Below are positions 35,808 through 46,370 of a stretch of 64,000 nucleotides of DNA, piece after piece. The position numbers and the translations under genes were made by a program. Where the stretch lies: contig JAFEMH010000750.1 of assembly GCA_022495995.1 (NCBI GenBank), positions 506,001-570,000 of the forward strand, written 5' to 3'. Position 1 is the first letter of the stretch; the number at the start of each line of letters is the position of its first letter. This DNA comes from Adenophora triphylla var. japonica (Eukaryota; Streptophyta; Magnoliopsida; Asterales; Campanulaceae). Under the pieces are notes generated by a model, which did not search any database, was not told the DNA's origin, and worked only from the letters and a program-made list of their open reading frames with translations.

Positions 35808-38164
35808 CTATTTTAGAGATAGGTAGCCCCTAGTCTGGCCGCTCTTTGCTGTTGGACCATGCATCCATTCTTCGATGCTGGAGACGGGAGCTATCGCAGG
35901 TCTTCCCATCCGGACTTCTTTGTCAGCTTCTTGCTCAATCCAACCATTTTCCTTGCCTGTGATGACTGGTTCATCGACCTCGCAAAAGGGGTGAGTCAAA
36001 TTCCATTATGTTCCTAAGTCTTGAACCACCAAACTCGATCATGTTGACATTCATGTTGCTATTTCTGGGGAGCGGGTTATTGATAGTATTAGGCCCTTCA
36101 GGAACCTCTAACCTCCCTTGTTCAATCAAACTTTGGATTGCCTTTTTTAGGGGGACGCAATCATCTGTCAAGTGCCCGTGGTACTGATGAAAGGCACAAT
36201 GCTTGGAGGTATCCAAAGGAGCATTGGGGTTTCTAGGCTGATAATTTTCCAAGGGCCGGAGCAAACCTTCTTTCACCAAACCTCTGAAGATATCACTCAA
36301 AGGCATCCCAAAGTTTCTCAAGTCTTGGAGCCGGGATCTGGATGCATCAGGTTTCTTGGGAACAAAGGAAGTGGCATTGTTACAGTCCTGTCCCGCATAG
36401 CTAATCACTTCTTTACCTTTTGGTTGGGCAGGAGCTGTGTTGGAGGTGGAAGAAACCCGGTATCTGTAAGCAGGTGCAACAACTTGCTGCTGATTGTAAG
36501 CCTTTTCGAACTTAGCCCCGGAATTAACCATTGCACGTAAGTCAGCGTAGGGGAATTGACTGAGGGAAGCTCTCAAATGCGGCTTTAAGCATGATTGAAA
36601 GATGTCTAACTGCTCCTCGTCAGAGGGAGGAATGGCCATTTCACTAAGCTTCAGGTTCCACCTTTTATAGAAATCCCCAATATTCTCATCAGGGCGCTGC
36701 ATCGTTGTCTGCAGGTCAACTCTGTTTGTTTCCCATTCCAAGTTGGCTTTATACTTATCTGTGAAAGTACTGGTAATCTGTTCCCAAGTAGCCCTAGCTT
36801 CAGGCTGCAATCGGAAAAACCATTTCAAAGCCCCTGACTTCAAAGAGAGACTGAAGTAGTCAGCCAACTGCTGGTTTGTGCATCCCTTGGCTTTCATTGC
36901 CAAAGTATAGGTGTCCAAGTGAGTTTTAGGGCACGTACTTCCATCAAACAGTTCGAGATTGGGCATTACGAACTTGTGAGGCAGGGGTACGATCGAGTCG
37001 GGATCTGTAGGCCGAAGAGCAGTGTTCTTTTTGACGGTCAATTCAGCGATCTGCGCTTTCATTTCCTTGTGTTGCTCCATAAACCAAGCCAATTGGGGAT
37101 CCAAAGGTGGAGCGGGAATGCCTGAGCCGATATTTGAGCTAGGAAGAGGACTAACTGTTAGTGGTGCATTGGTGGAAGGAATACCATATCCCGGAGCATA
37201 GGTGAAAACCTGTCCTTGGCCCAAATTACCCTAGGGAGTGTAGGTAGGAGCTTGGGCAAAGGGATAGAACCCAGCAACTTGCTGTTGGCTTCCAATCGGC
37301 AGAGAAGATGGAGGCAGATCTGAGGTAGCTGGATAGCTTGGATTTCCGGAGTGAGGCCCATAAGTAGGCTTAAGTGTGGGCTGCTGTCCCTGGTTGTAGA
37401 ATTGCATGGCTGGCTGAGGCGATGGTGTATAACCGAGAGGATACTGTGGTCCTGGTGATTCTGATGAAACTGGGATGGGGGCTTGGTAACCCATTGAACC
37501 CTGAGTGAGAAATGGGTTTGCGGAAGCTGTGTGAGGAGCAGCTGAGCTAGCATCATTCTGAGGAGGGGCTCCTGACTGTTGCCCCGAACCAAACTGTGGT
37601 GGCATTCCAAACCGTTGCTGCGAAATTTCGGCTTGATTGGTCCCAAACTGAGGCGGGATCCCAATTTGTCGTGGCATTCCGGGGTATCCCCAACCATGGG
37701 AAGGCATTTCGTCGACTTTGTCCCCACCGAGGCATTGCGAACCGGCTCGTCCCGTCAGCTGCGTGGATCCAGTGGTGCAGCTGGGAAGCCGCTGACCTAG
37801 AGATCGAGGAGCATGGGCTCTGGTGGTAGTACCGTGGGAGGCCGGCGGTGGCATCCTGGAGTAGTCGGGTTGACCAAGAGCGGGATTGAGGTCTTCCTCT
37901 TCTTCCACAGTGAAGGTGCCATCTGGGTTGAGACTGGCGGCCAATCCATGGCTTTTGATAGCCTCCATAAGGCCGTTTCACCGTGCTTCCTGTCGCACTC
38001 TCATCCGTTCGCCTAACCGATTCCATTGTGGTTCTGCTTTGAGGAGTCCCGGGAGGCGGAGTGACGTTTTCCCCATCATTACCGGGCGATGCGTACATTC
38101 TCAAACCCGGAGTCGGAATAAACGGCGAAGCCGACGATGCGCTTGACTCTTCCCAACCGATCAA
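35808..38164 (-). pseudogene. Gypsy-C Ogre-type gag, broken
   Basis: Reading from 38164 (MIGWEESSASSASPF) downward: a long low-complexity Pro/Gln/Gly-rich N-terminus with repeated GIPPQFG/GMPPQFG words, then the gag core FVMPNLELFDGSTCPKTHLD, ADYFSLSLKSGALKWFFRLQ, WEQITSTFTDKYKAN and IGDFYKRWNLKLSEMA, then a knuckle-like CAFHQYHGHLTDDC near 36170. These motifs are typical of Ogre/Tat gag. Defects: a frameshift near 37970, an in-frame TAG at 37228-37230, and a frameshift near 35985 before the last segment (FCEVDEPVITGKENGW). The core of about 417 residues (35971-37224) is otherwise open. The long N-terminus is unusual compared with most gypsy gag proteins. Confidence 0.85.
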
Positions 38165-39566
38165 ACGGTGACCCTGTCCGGAACCAACCTTTGTGAGGAG
38201 TCATGGGGAAAAGGCACGAGGGTTCAGATGTCTGGGAATGAAGGAGGGTAGGTGTTTGGGCTTTGGGCTCATGCAACATGCAATTATTTGTTCACGTTTA
38301 CTTAAAACATGTTTTATTAACCTAATCGGCTGGAAAAGATTGCTCTTCTTTTTCGCAAACTACTCTGGATCCTGGATCAGTGGGCCCCGTCACTACGTCT
38401 ATAAGCCCCTCGTATTCCACCTGTATTTCGACCTCCCAGGGTGGACAGCCCCGAGCGAGGGTCCTATAGGGCAAGCGGGTCCCACCGACCGAAAGAAAAA
38501 CGATCCTAAAAGTCTGGCGGGTAATCGAGTCTTAATGAGCATTCGATGTAAATTACGGACAAAGCTGACGTCAAAAGTCAAGATCATGTCCGAGGGCTCG
38601 ACGAAAAGTCGGCATGATTTGGACTGATGAATGTCCACAATTGATCTTGACTTGTCGTCAATTAGGCCGTAATTAGGCATGGAATAATCATTAATCCTTG
38701 ATGACTCAGTGTCATGCTGGGAGTCAGTGTATAATTTGTGCCAGTCAGAGTCAAAGTCAAGGCGTCAGTCAATATCTGGTCAAAGTCCATGACGGAAAAC
38801 CGGCAGAACTTCGACTGATTAGGGGCCCGAAAGATATTGACTTGGTATTCCGACTAAGGCTTGAAAGGAAAGGTCTATACACAGACAGGGCATGACACAG
38901 ACCAGACTAAAAACCAACCGGGTCTCGGACAAAGTGTGTCACGGACAAGTGCATGGTCGACACGAGGCTCCATGGGATGTTTGGGTAGTCCTGTGCTTGC
39001 ACCGAGAGGCGTAATAAGACCAAACGGGCCGCGATAAGGATTTCCCCGGATTAGGGACGTAGTGTGCAGTGTAAGGTCACGTGTGCGTAGTGTGCAAGCA
39101 GTCTATCTTCTTTTTCTGAGTAAAATAGAAATTTTTCACGTGTCTTAAAAAGTATGATGCATGATTTTTTTTTGAAAATTTTCTTTTTTTTTTTTGAAAC
39201 TCCTTTTTTTTTTTAAATTCTTTTTTTTTTGAAAGTAAATGCACACATAAGCACATAAACACAAAAATTCCAACAGTTAGGGACATGATTCCGACAGTCA
39301 AAATTTTGACTTTTTCCGAGGCGGCCAAAACAACACGAAAAATGTGCAAAAATCAACACACACAACAAATGATTTTTAATGCCGGGACGGAAGCTTGACC
39401 CTCAAAAGCTTTTCCTTTTTTTTTTGTAAACAATGATACCGGTACGTGGGATTGTTAAACCACAATTTATCCCCGACTCGTGTTAGGAGGCGATAACAGG
39501 AAGTTTAATGGTTTCCACCAATATACCAAATATCATTCATTTTTTTTAGAAAAAGCTTATTTATTT
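38165..39566 (-). other. Gypsy-C 5' leader
   Basis: About 1.4 kb between the primer site and gag. Contains repeated CAAAGTCAAGG/GTCAGTCA words (38700-38800) and several poly-T tracts at 39165-39230. No coding motif is seen. Confidence 0.6.
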
Positions 39567-39582
39567 CCCAGCGGAGTCGCCA
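39567..39582 (-). other. Gypsy-C primer binding site (tRNA-Arg type)
   Basis: The minus strand reads TGGCGACTCCGCTGGG, one base after the 5' LTR. Plant tRNA-Arg species end in a sequence complementary to this, and Ogre elements are reported to use tRNA-Arg. Confidence 0.82.
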
Positions 39583-39583
39583 C

Positions 39584-40305
39584 TGTGATGATGTGCCCGT
39601 CAAAATTTTTCTCTTTCGAAAAAAGGTTTAACTTTGAAATTTTTCGTTTCTTTGAAAAACCAATCGAAAAAGACCGGAGTCGCCACGCCATTTTTGTTTT
39701 AAGGGCCAAAACTTTGAAAAATGCTCGAGATTAGAGATTTGGGTTCGGAGGTCATGTTACACGCCGGGAAGGACGTTAGTGTGCACCCGGAATGCCTCGT
39801 AAAACGAGTCTTCCAAGCTAAAAATCATTTGTGTGTGTGTGTGTTTTGGCCAAAATAAGTTGAAACTCAGAAAAGTAAAAATTTGGAATTCTTTATTAGA
39901 CTTTGGACAGATCCCATGATTTTTGGTGTGATTTTTGGGTTGAGTTTTGGTACTCAAAAGATTTTTGGAAGTTGAAGAACACTTCTGCCTGAATGAAAAA
40001 GGCAGTGGACATTTGATTTTGAAATAGATTTAAGGGCTTCAAAACTTCATAATCTGAGAAAACTCAGAGAATGAAAGTTGTTCCAAACACCTCAAATAAG
40101 ATTTCTTTGAAAGAATTTTTCATTTTGGAGAAGATTTGAGGACTCAAAACCTTCTGGAAATCTCAGATATGAGATCTGGACTCCCAGAGACTGGTGGTCT
40201 GACCTTCAAAAGAAAATTTAGAAAATGGAGTTTTACTGACGCAAAAAATAAAGTAAAAATATTTCTAGAAATCTCTGAATGTTGGATACAAAAAGTCTTT
40301 TGTAG
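39584..40305 (-). repeat. Gypsy-C 5' LTR, part next to the primer site
   Basis: Matches 21722-22440 with about 20 differences by eye in 720 bp. It is interrupted after TTTTGTAG by CACTA-3 and resumes at 54385. Confidence 0.9.
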
Positions 40306-40319
40306 CACTACCAGAAACA

Positions 40320-40800
40320 GGTCATTTAGCGACAGAATTATCAGCGACGGACAGATTCCGTCGCTAAATAGCGGCGGAATATAGGCTTTAGCGTCGGAAA
40401 ATTTTTGGCGTCAAATTTAGCGACGGAAGTTAATTCCGCCGCTAAATTCCGCCGCTAAAACGAATATTCCTCGAATATTCGTTTATTTCCGCCGCTAATT
40501 TGGCGGTTGATTTACCGACGGAATATTCCGCCGCTAAATATTTATCAGCGACAAAATTATTTCGCCGGTGAAAATATATCATATTTTTATTTTTTTATTT
40601 ATCAGCGTCGGAAATATTCCGACGGTGAAATTAAAATATTTTTTATTTTTCTTTTTGAAATATTACACCGACGGAATATTTCCGACGGTGAAATTAAATG
40701 TTTTTTTTTTTTTTTTACTAAACACCGACGGAATATTTCCGCCGCTGATAATTTAATATTTTTTTTATTTATCAGCGACGAAAAATTCCGTTGCTGATAA
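40320..40800. repeat. CACTA-3 left subterminal repeats
   Basis: Inverted words such as CAGCGACGGA, TTCCGCCGCTAA and CCGACGGAATATTCCG with AT-rich spacers, similar to 20030-20900. Further words lie inboard of the inverted structure at 44735-44945, so that structure sits inside the subterminal region. Confidence 0.88.
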
Positions 40801-41040
40801 TAAAATGTAATTTTTATTTATTTTTAGAACTAATTAACAAAATAACAAACTAAAAAACATTAAAATATCATAAATATTTTTGAAAAAATAAATAAATCAT
40901 AAATATTTATTAATTTTAATTTTATAATGCCATTATTTTTATTTATATAAAATATGAAAGTTATTTTAAATTACTCTCAAAAAAATAAATATGAGTCAAT
41001 AAATATTATTTTTGAAAAAATAAATAAATTATAAACCCTA

Positions 41041-41550
41041 AACCTAATACCCTATATACTATACATTATATATACCCTATACCCTATACCCTATACCCTA
41101 TACCCTATACCCCTATACCCTATATCCTATACCCTATACCCTATACCCTATACCCTATACCCCTATACCCTATACCCCTATACCCTATGCCCTATACCCT
41201 ATACCCTATACCCTATGCCCTATACCCTATGCCCTATACCCTATGCCCTATGCCCTATACCCTATCCCCTATGCCCTATACCCTATGCCCTATACCCTAT
41301 ACCCTATACCCTATACTATACCCTATACCCTATACATACCCTATACCCTATACCCTATACTATATATACCCTATACCCTATATCCTATACATATACCCTA
41401 TACCACTATACTTATACTATACCCTATACCCTAAACCCTATACCCTATACCCTATACCCTATACCCCTATACACTATACACTATACCCTATACCCTATAC
41501 CCTATACCCTATACCCTATACCCTATACCCTATACACTATACCCTATTCC
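41041..41550 (+). repeat. (CCCTATA)n telomere-variant array, left arm
   Basis: About 65-70 tandem CCCTATA heptamers with occasional CCCTATG, CACTATA and length variants. The plant telomere unit is CCCTAAA, so this is a one-base variant. Frames reading YPIPYTL repeats across it are artefacts. Confidence 0.95.
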
Positions 41551-41713
41551 CAAATTGGTAAATTGCATACAATTTTAAATTTTTTATCCAAAATAAAACA
41601 AAAACAAGATTAGTCCAAAACAAGGAACTAACCAACTATTAGACAACACTCTGGAGATTAATATTGTCTCATAAGTCATAACTAAGATATCCAGAAAACA
41701 AAGACCCACATCA

Positions 41714-41930
41714 TTACTGCTGAGCACACTGTGCTCTCTGGCCCCCACCACCGTGCATGTCATCATCTACATCGTAAGCTTCAATGTTGACATCGTGAAG
41801 GGTTGTCTCCTCGCACTCATCATCAAGCTCCATATCTGTCATCTGCGATGAAGGCTTAGGATGCAGCACACCCTCTAGGGCCTTGCATTGTTCGAAAGTC
41901 AAGGAATGCAGGAAGTCGAACCCGGATTCG
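41714..41930 (-). pseudogene. Captured DnaJ/HSP40 C-terminal fragment, minus copy
   Basis: The minus strand reads FDFLHSLTFEQCKALEGVL, then PKPSSQMTDMELDDECEETT, then LHDVNIEAYDVDDDMHGGGG, ending QRAQCAQQ and a stop. This matches the end of plant type I DnaJ homologues (AtJ2/AtJ3 and relatives), whose C-terminus has ALExVLPPKP, TDMELDECEETTLHDVNIE and the farnesylation box CAQQ. A roughly ten-residue segment expected after DVNIE is missing, as it is in the other copy at 42399. No J domain, zinc-finger domain or upstream exons are present, so this is a fragment of the last exon with some 3' untranslated sequence. It resembles no CACTA gene and is not expected to give a functional chaperone. 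Confidence 0.85.
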
Positions 41931-42041
41931 GACCGGACGGGGAAGGGACTAGAATTGAAATGTGGAATTACACGAAATTAAAGATGAAATAGCACCAGGG
42001 TAAGAGCGGCTCGATATTTGTTTTTTTCAAATTCAATTCTT

Positions 42042-42042
<1 letters not shown>

Positions 42043-42080
<38 letters not shown>
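42043..42080 (+). repeat. (GA)n microsatellite
   Basis: About 38 bp of GA dinucleotides in the central spacer of the inverted duplication. Just beyond it, GGAATTTAGGTAAACGATATTTAGC words occur twice (near 42195 and 42270). Confidence 0.95.
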
Positions 42081-42084
<4 letters not shown>

Positions 42085-42398
42085 GGAGAGAGGGATTTAG
42101 AGGTGTCTGATTAATTTGGTTTGAAAGTTTGAATTGGATTATCTGCTTGTTGTTCGTTCGGAAATTTTGAAATTTTAAATGAGCGCCAACTTGGAATTTA
42201 GGTAAACGATATTTAGCTTTTTGTAGATCTGAAATTGAAAAGGAGAGATTTTGCATTTGACTCACTTGGAATTTAGGTAAACGATATTTAGCCCCTAACA
42301 AATATGTCATCACCCTTTCGCTTGAACTTTGGGTGCTCTTTTCTGTTGTAGTACAAAGACTATGTCTCCGGTAAGAGTGTCGGGAGCTTCATCGGCTT

Positions 42399-42652
42399 CT
42401 CGTGTGGGAATGTAATTTTCGTCCATTTTGCATACCCTTCTCCACAACCACTTCCAAGACCTTCTTCTCCCGTACAATGCAAGGCCCTAGAGGGTGTCTT
42501 GCCTCCTAAGCCTTCATCGCGAGATGACAGATATGGAGCTTGATGATGAGTGCGAGGAGACAACCCTTCACGATGTCAACATTGAAGCTTACGATGTAGA
42601 TGATGACATGCACGGTGGTGGGGGCCAGAGAGCACAGTGTGCTCAGCAGTAA
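42399..42652 (+). pseudogene. Captured DnaJ/HSP40 C-terminal fragment, plus copy
   Basis: The same DnaJ tail in the opposite orientation, extending a little further upstream (GNVIFVHFAYP, comparable with the KLYIHFxVxFP stretch of DnaJ homologues). It then reads VQCKALEGVLPPKPSS, frameshifts near 42525, and continues MELDDECEETTLHDVNIEAY to QRAQCAQQ with TAA at 42650-42652. The sequence after the stop (42653-42740) is mirrored in the minus copy, so the 3' untranslated part was captured too. Both copies lack the same segment after DVNIE, so that loss happened before the duplication or in the source gene. Confidence 0.85.
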
Positions 42653-42835
42653 TGATGTGGGTCTTTGTTTTCTGGATATCTTAGTTATGACTTATGAGAC
42701 AATATTAATCTCCAGAGTGTTGTCTAATAGTTGGTAAGTTCCTTGTTTTTGTTTTCTGGATATCTTAGTTATGACTTATGAGACAATAATCTCCAGAGTG
42801 TTGTCTAATAGTTGGTTAGTTCCTTGTTTTTGTAT

Positions 42836-43225
42836 AAACCCTAAGCCCTAAACCCTAAACCCTAACCCCTAAACCCTAAACCCTAACCCCAAACCCTAAA
42901 CCCTAACCCCTAAACCCTAAACCCTAACCACAAGCCTACAACCACAAACCCCTAAACCCTAGGCCACACAACCACAACCCCAAGCCCTAAACCACAACCA
43001 CTAACCTAAACCACAACCCCCAACCACTGAAACCCACACAAGCCACAAACCCAAGCCCCACAACCACAACCCCCTAAACCCCAAACCACCAACCACTAAA
43101 CCACTAAACCACTAAACCACAAACCCAAACCACTAAACCCTAAACCACTAAACCACTAAACCTAAACCTTAAACCACCTAAAGCCACTAACCCCAAACCC
43201 TAAACCCCTAAACCACTAAACCCAC
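42836..43225 (+). repeat. Degenerate CCCTAAA telomere-like block
   Basis: Starts as clean CCCTAAA/CCCTAAC heptamers and decays into ACCACTAAACC- and CCACAACC-type words. Present only in the right arm of the inverted duplication. Confidence 0.9.
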
Positions 43226-43229
43226 AACC

Positions 43230-44070
43230 ACTAAGGTATAGGGTATAGGGTATAGGGTATAGGGTATAGGGTATAGGAGTATAGGATATAGTGTATAGGG
43301 TATGTGGTATAGGGTATAGTGTATAGGGTATAGGGTATAGGAGTATAGGGTATAGGAGTATAGGATATAGGGTATAGGGTATAGTATATAGGGTATTAGG
43401 GTATAGGTATAGTGGCATAGGGTATTAGGAGTATAGTATGGTATAGGGTATAGGTGGTATAGGGTATGTGGTATAGGCATAGTATGTGGTATAGGGTATG
43501 TGTATACAGATAGTGTATAGTGTATAGGGTATAGTGTATAGGATATAGTGTATAGTGTATAAGGTATAGAGTATAGGGTATAGGGTATAGTGTATAGTGT
43601 ATAGGGTATAGGGTATAGGGTATAGGGTATAGGGTATAGGGTATAGGGTATATAGGGTATAGGGTATAGGGTATAGGGTATAGGGTATAAATATAGGGTA
43701 TAGGGTATAGGGTATAGGGTATAGGTATATAGGGTATAGGAGTATAGGGTATAGGGTATAGGGTATAGGGTATAGGGTATAGGGTATAGGGTATAGGGTA
43801 TAGGGTATAGGGTATAGGGTATAGGGTATAGGGTATAGTGTATAGGGTATAGGGTATAGGCTATAGTGTATAGGGTATAGGGTATAGGGTATAGTGTATA
43901 GGGTATAGGGTATAGTGTATAGGGTATAGGGTATAGGGTATAGGATATAGTGTATAGGGTATAGGGTATAGGTTATAGTGTATAGGGTATAAGGTATAGG
44001 GTATAGGGTATAGGGTATAGTGTATAGGGTATAGGGTATAGGGTATAGGGTATAGGGTATATATAGGGTA
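43230..44070 (-). repeat. (TATAGGG)n telomere-variant array, right arm
   Basis: About 115-120 heptamers of TATAGGG, the reverse complement of the left array, with variants such as TATAGTG. Longer than the left-arm array (about 840 versus 510 bp). Confidence 0.95.
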
Positions 44071-44086
44071 TTTTATATAAATAAAA

Positions 44087-44740
44087 ATAACTTTCATATT
44101 TTATATAAATAAAAATTATCATCAATTATAAAATTAAAATTAATTAATATTTATGATTTATTTATTTTTTCAAAAATATCATAAATATTTATGATTTATT
44201 TATTTTTATATAAATAAAAATAATGATATTTATTAAATTAAAAATTTTTCAAAAATAATATTTATTGACTCATATTTATTTTTTTGAGAGTAATTTAAAA
44301 TAACTTTCATATTTTATATAAATAAAAATTATCATCAATTATAAAATTAAAATTAATTAATATTTATGATTTATTTATTTTTCAAAAATATCATAAATAT
44401 TTATGATTTATTTATTTTTATATAAATAAAAATAATGATATTTATTAAATTAAAAATTTTTCAAAAATAATATTTATTGACTCATATTTATTTTTTTGAG
44501 AGTAATTTAAAATAACTTTCATATTTTATATAAATAAAAATTATCATCAATTATAAAATTAAAATTAATTAATATTTATGATTTATTTATTTTTTCAAAA
44601 ATATCATAAATATTTATGATTTATTTGTTTTTATATAAATAAAAATAATGATATTTATTAAATTAAAATTAATAAATATTAATGATTTATTTATTTTTCA
44701 AAAATATAATGAAAACAATTATATTTATTAATAATAGCGG
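44087..44740 (+). repeat. AT-rich tandem repeat, period about 212 bp
   Basis: Three copies whose ATAACTTTCATATTTTATAT words start near 44087, 44300 and 44511. One inverted copy of part of the unit lies in the left arm at about 40910-41040. Confidence 0.88.
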
Positions 44741-45200
44741 CGGAAATTTCCGTCGGCGAATTTAAAATCGGCGGCGGAAATTTCCGTCGGTGAGAGTGCC
44801 ATGTCATCGATCCAGGTGAGCGTACGCATAGTTTAGCGTCGGATACGACGGAATATTCCGCCGCTAAATATTAATTATAGCGTCGGAATTTAATTTCCGC
44901 CGCTATAATTAATATTTAGCGGCGGAATATTCCGTCGCTGGGGGAAATTATAAAAACTCATTTAATCCCTCAGATATCAATTACGTATCAATTTCCCTCT
45001 CTCTCTCTTCCCGCTTTCTCTCTCTTCCCGCTCTCTCTGCGACCTAGAAGAAGAATCGCCGCCGTCGTCCACCTCTCCACCGTCTCCGCCGTGACGAAGC
45101 TTCGCCGTCCACCATCTCCACCGTCTTCACCATCTGCGTCTCTCTCTCCCTCTCGAAGCGATCCAATTTCTCAATCCTAGCTCTCTCTTCTTCAAGGTAC
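44741..45200 (+). promoter_or_regulatory. Candidate promoter and 5' untranslated exon of CACTA-3
   Basis: After subterminal words (44735-44945) come a TATA-like TATAAAAA at about 44950, a CT-rich tract (44995-45045) and a C/G-richer stretch with CACCGTCTCCGCC words, ending at a splice-donor-like CTTCAAGGTACGTG near 45196. A second donor-like CAACCAGGTATTT lies near 45405. This is the usual layout of a plant 5' untranslated exon; no transcript evidence is available. Confidence 0.5.
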
Positions 45201-46370
45201 GTGATTTCCCCTTGTTAAACTACATTCGATTGTATTTTTGTTCATCAATTATAGTGCTGATGCGGTTTTTGCCAATCTAGGGTTCTGTATTTTTGCCAAT
45301 CTAGGGTTCCGTCCACCTCTCCACCGTCTCACGCCGTCGTCTCCGTTGGTCCGTCCGCCTCCTTCCACGGTCAATTTCTCTCTCTTCTCTGTATTCATCA
45401 ACCAGGTATTTCGATTCCCCCTCTTCATCGATTTCTAGATCTTGTTTTTTAATCGATTTCAAGAAATTTCAAGAAATTGGTTGTTGATTTAACTGGATTG
45501 GGTTTTATGTGTTTTTGTTGTCTGGAGGCTGGTTTGTGTAGGGGGGGGGGCAGATGATGTTGTTGTTAATCAAAATGCAGCTTTTTACAGTTTACGCAAT
45601 CATTTGCAGTTAACTTTTTTGAATCATGTTATGTAATATTAAACACACTTACATAACCACAAATGGCTTAATACCATTTTATGATTGTTGAACAATGATA
45701 CCAATTTAGTGAAGTGGGATACATTAATTAGAACATAGTTGGAGTAATCAAGTATACGAGATGGCCTAAAGCTTAAGATCAAAGTTGGAACAATGGCTCA
45801 AGTTTGCACCCTAGTTAGAGTTAGATGAAAAAAGAAAAGAGGAAGAATCGCCTCCTTTGCAAGTCATTCCTTCTTAGAACACCCAAGAATCATTAGCAAT
45901 CATCCCAAATAATAATGTTCTATGCTTTACGGTGTCACATTTCTGAATTAAAAAATAAATATAGTCTTAGTGCAATATTACTGTGGTATAAACAACGTAC
46001 TAACAAGCAAAGCACGTTCCTGACGTATAAATTGCAAAATTTATGGTATGGAGGGAGTAGTATAATATACGACAACAAATTTCAAGATAATTTTATCCAA
46101 AATTATCTTTTCATTAATGTTTATCCTAAGAGAGTTAATTAATCTTGGACCTCTTTTGTGCAAACTATGAAAATATACTATGAGATTAGAACTTGTGTTG
46201 CATTTTCTTACACCCTTGTAAAACAGTATGTGAATAAAATGGATGGAAGGTCCAGAATGTACTTTAAGAGGAGGAGCACAATCTAGACAATGTAATCGTG
46301 TGTCCATAGAGCAGTTGCTAGAGTGAGTGTGGAAGTGCTAACTTTAAGATCAACTTAGACTGAGACCACC
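45201..46370 (+). other. CACTA-3 leader or intron, no gene recognised
   Basis: A T-rich, then mixed stretch with a G10 run at about 45541. A second untranslated exon candidate lies near 45300-45404. No coding motif is seen. Confidence 0.5.

Larger units (their letters stand above)
40850..44740. repeat. Large inverted duplication inside CACTA-3
   Basis: Left arm in order: AT-rich block (40850-41040), (CCCTATA)n (41041-41550), DnaJ-fragment block (41590-41930). Right arm in mirror order: DnaJ-fragment block (42400-42835), CCCTAAA-like block (42836-43225), (TATAGGG)n (43230-44070), AT-rich block (44071-44740). For example GTCATAACTAAGATATCC at about 41675 is mirrored by GGATATCTTAGTTATGAC at about 42675, and ATAAATATGAGTCAATAAAT at about 40985 is mirrored near 44265. 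The centre is 41931-42399. Confidence 0.88.

Noticed and set aside
41187..41613. Frames of YPIPYTL repeats, also on the minus strand at 43200-44097
   Set aside because: CCCTATA heptamers have no stop codon in some frames; not a protein.
41714..42652. A functional host DnaJ gene
   Set aside because: Only the last part of the C-terminus is present, in two opposed copies, one frameshifted, without J domain or promoter.
41041..44070. A true chromosome end or a subtelomere
   Set aside because: The heptamers run in both orientations inside a transposon with intact termini and target duplication, and ordinary element sequence continues on both sides.
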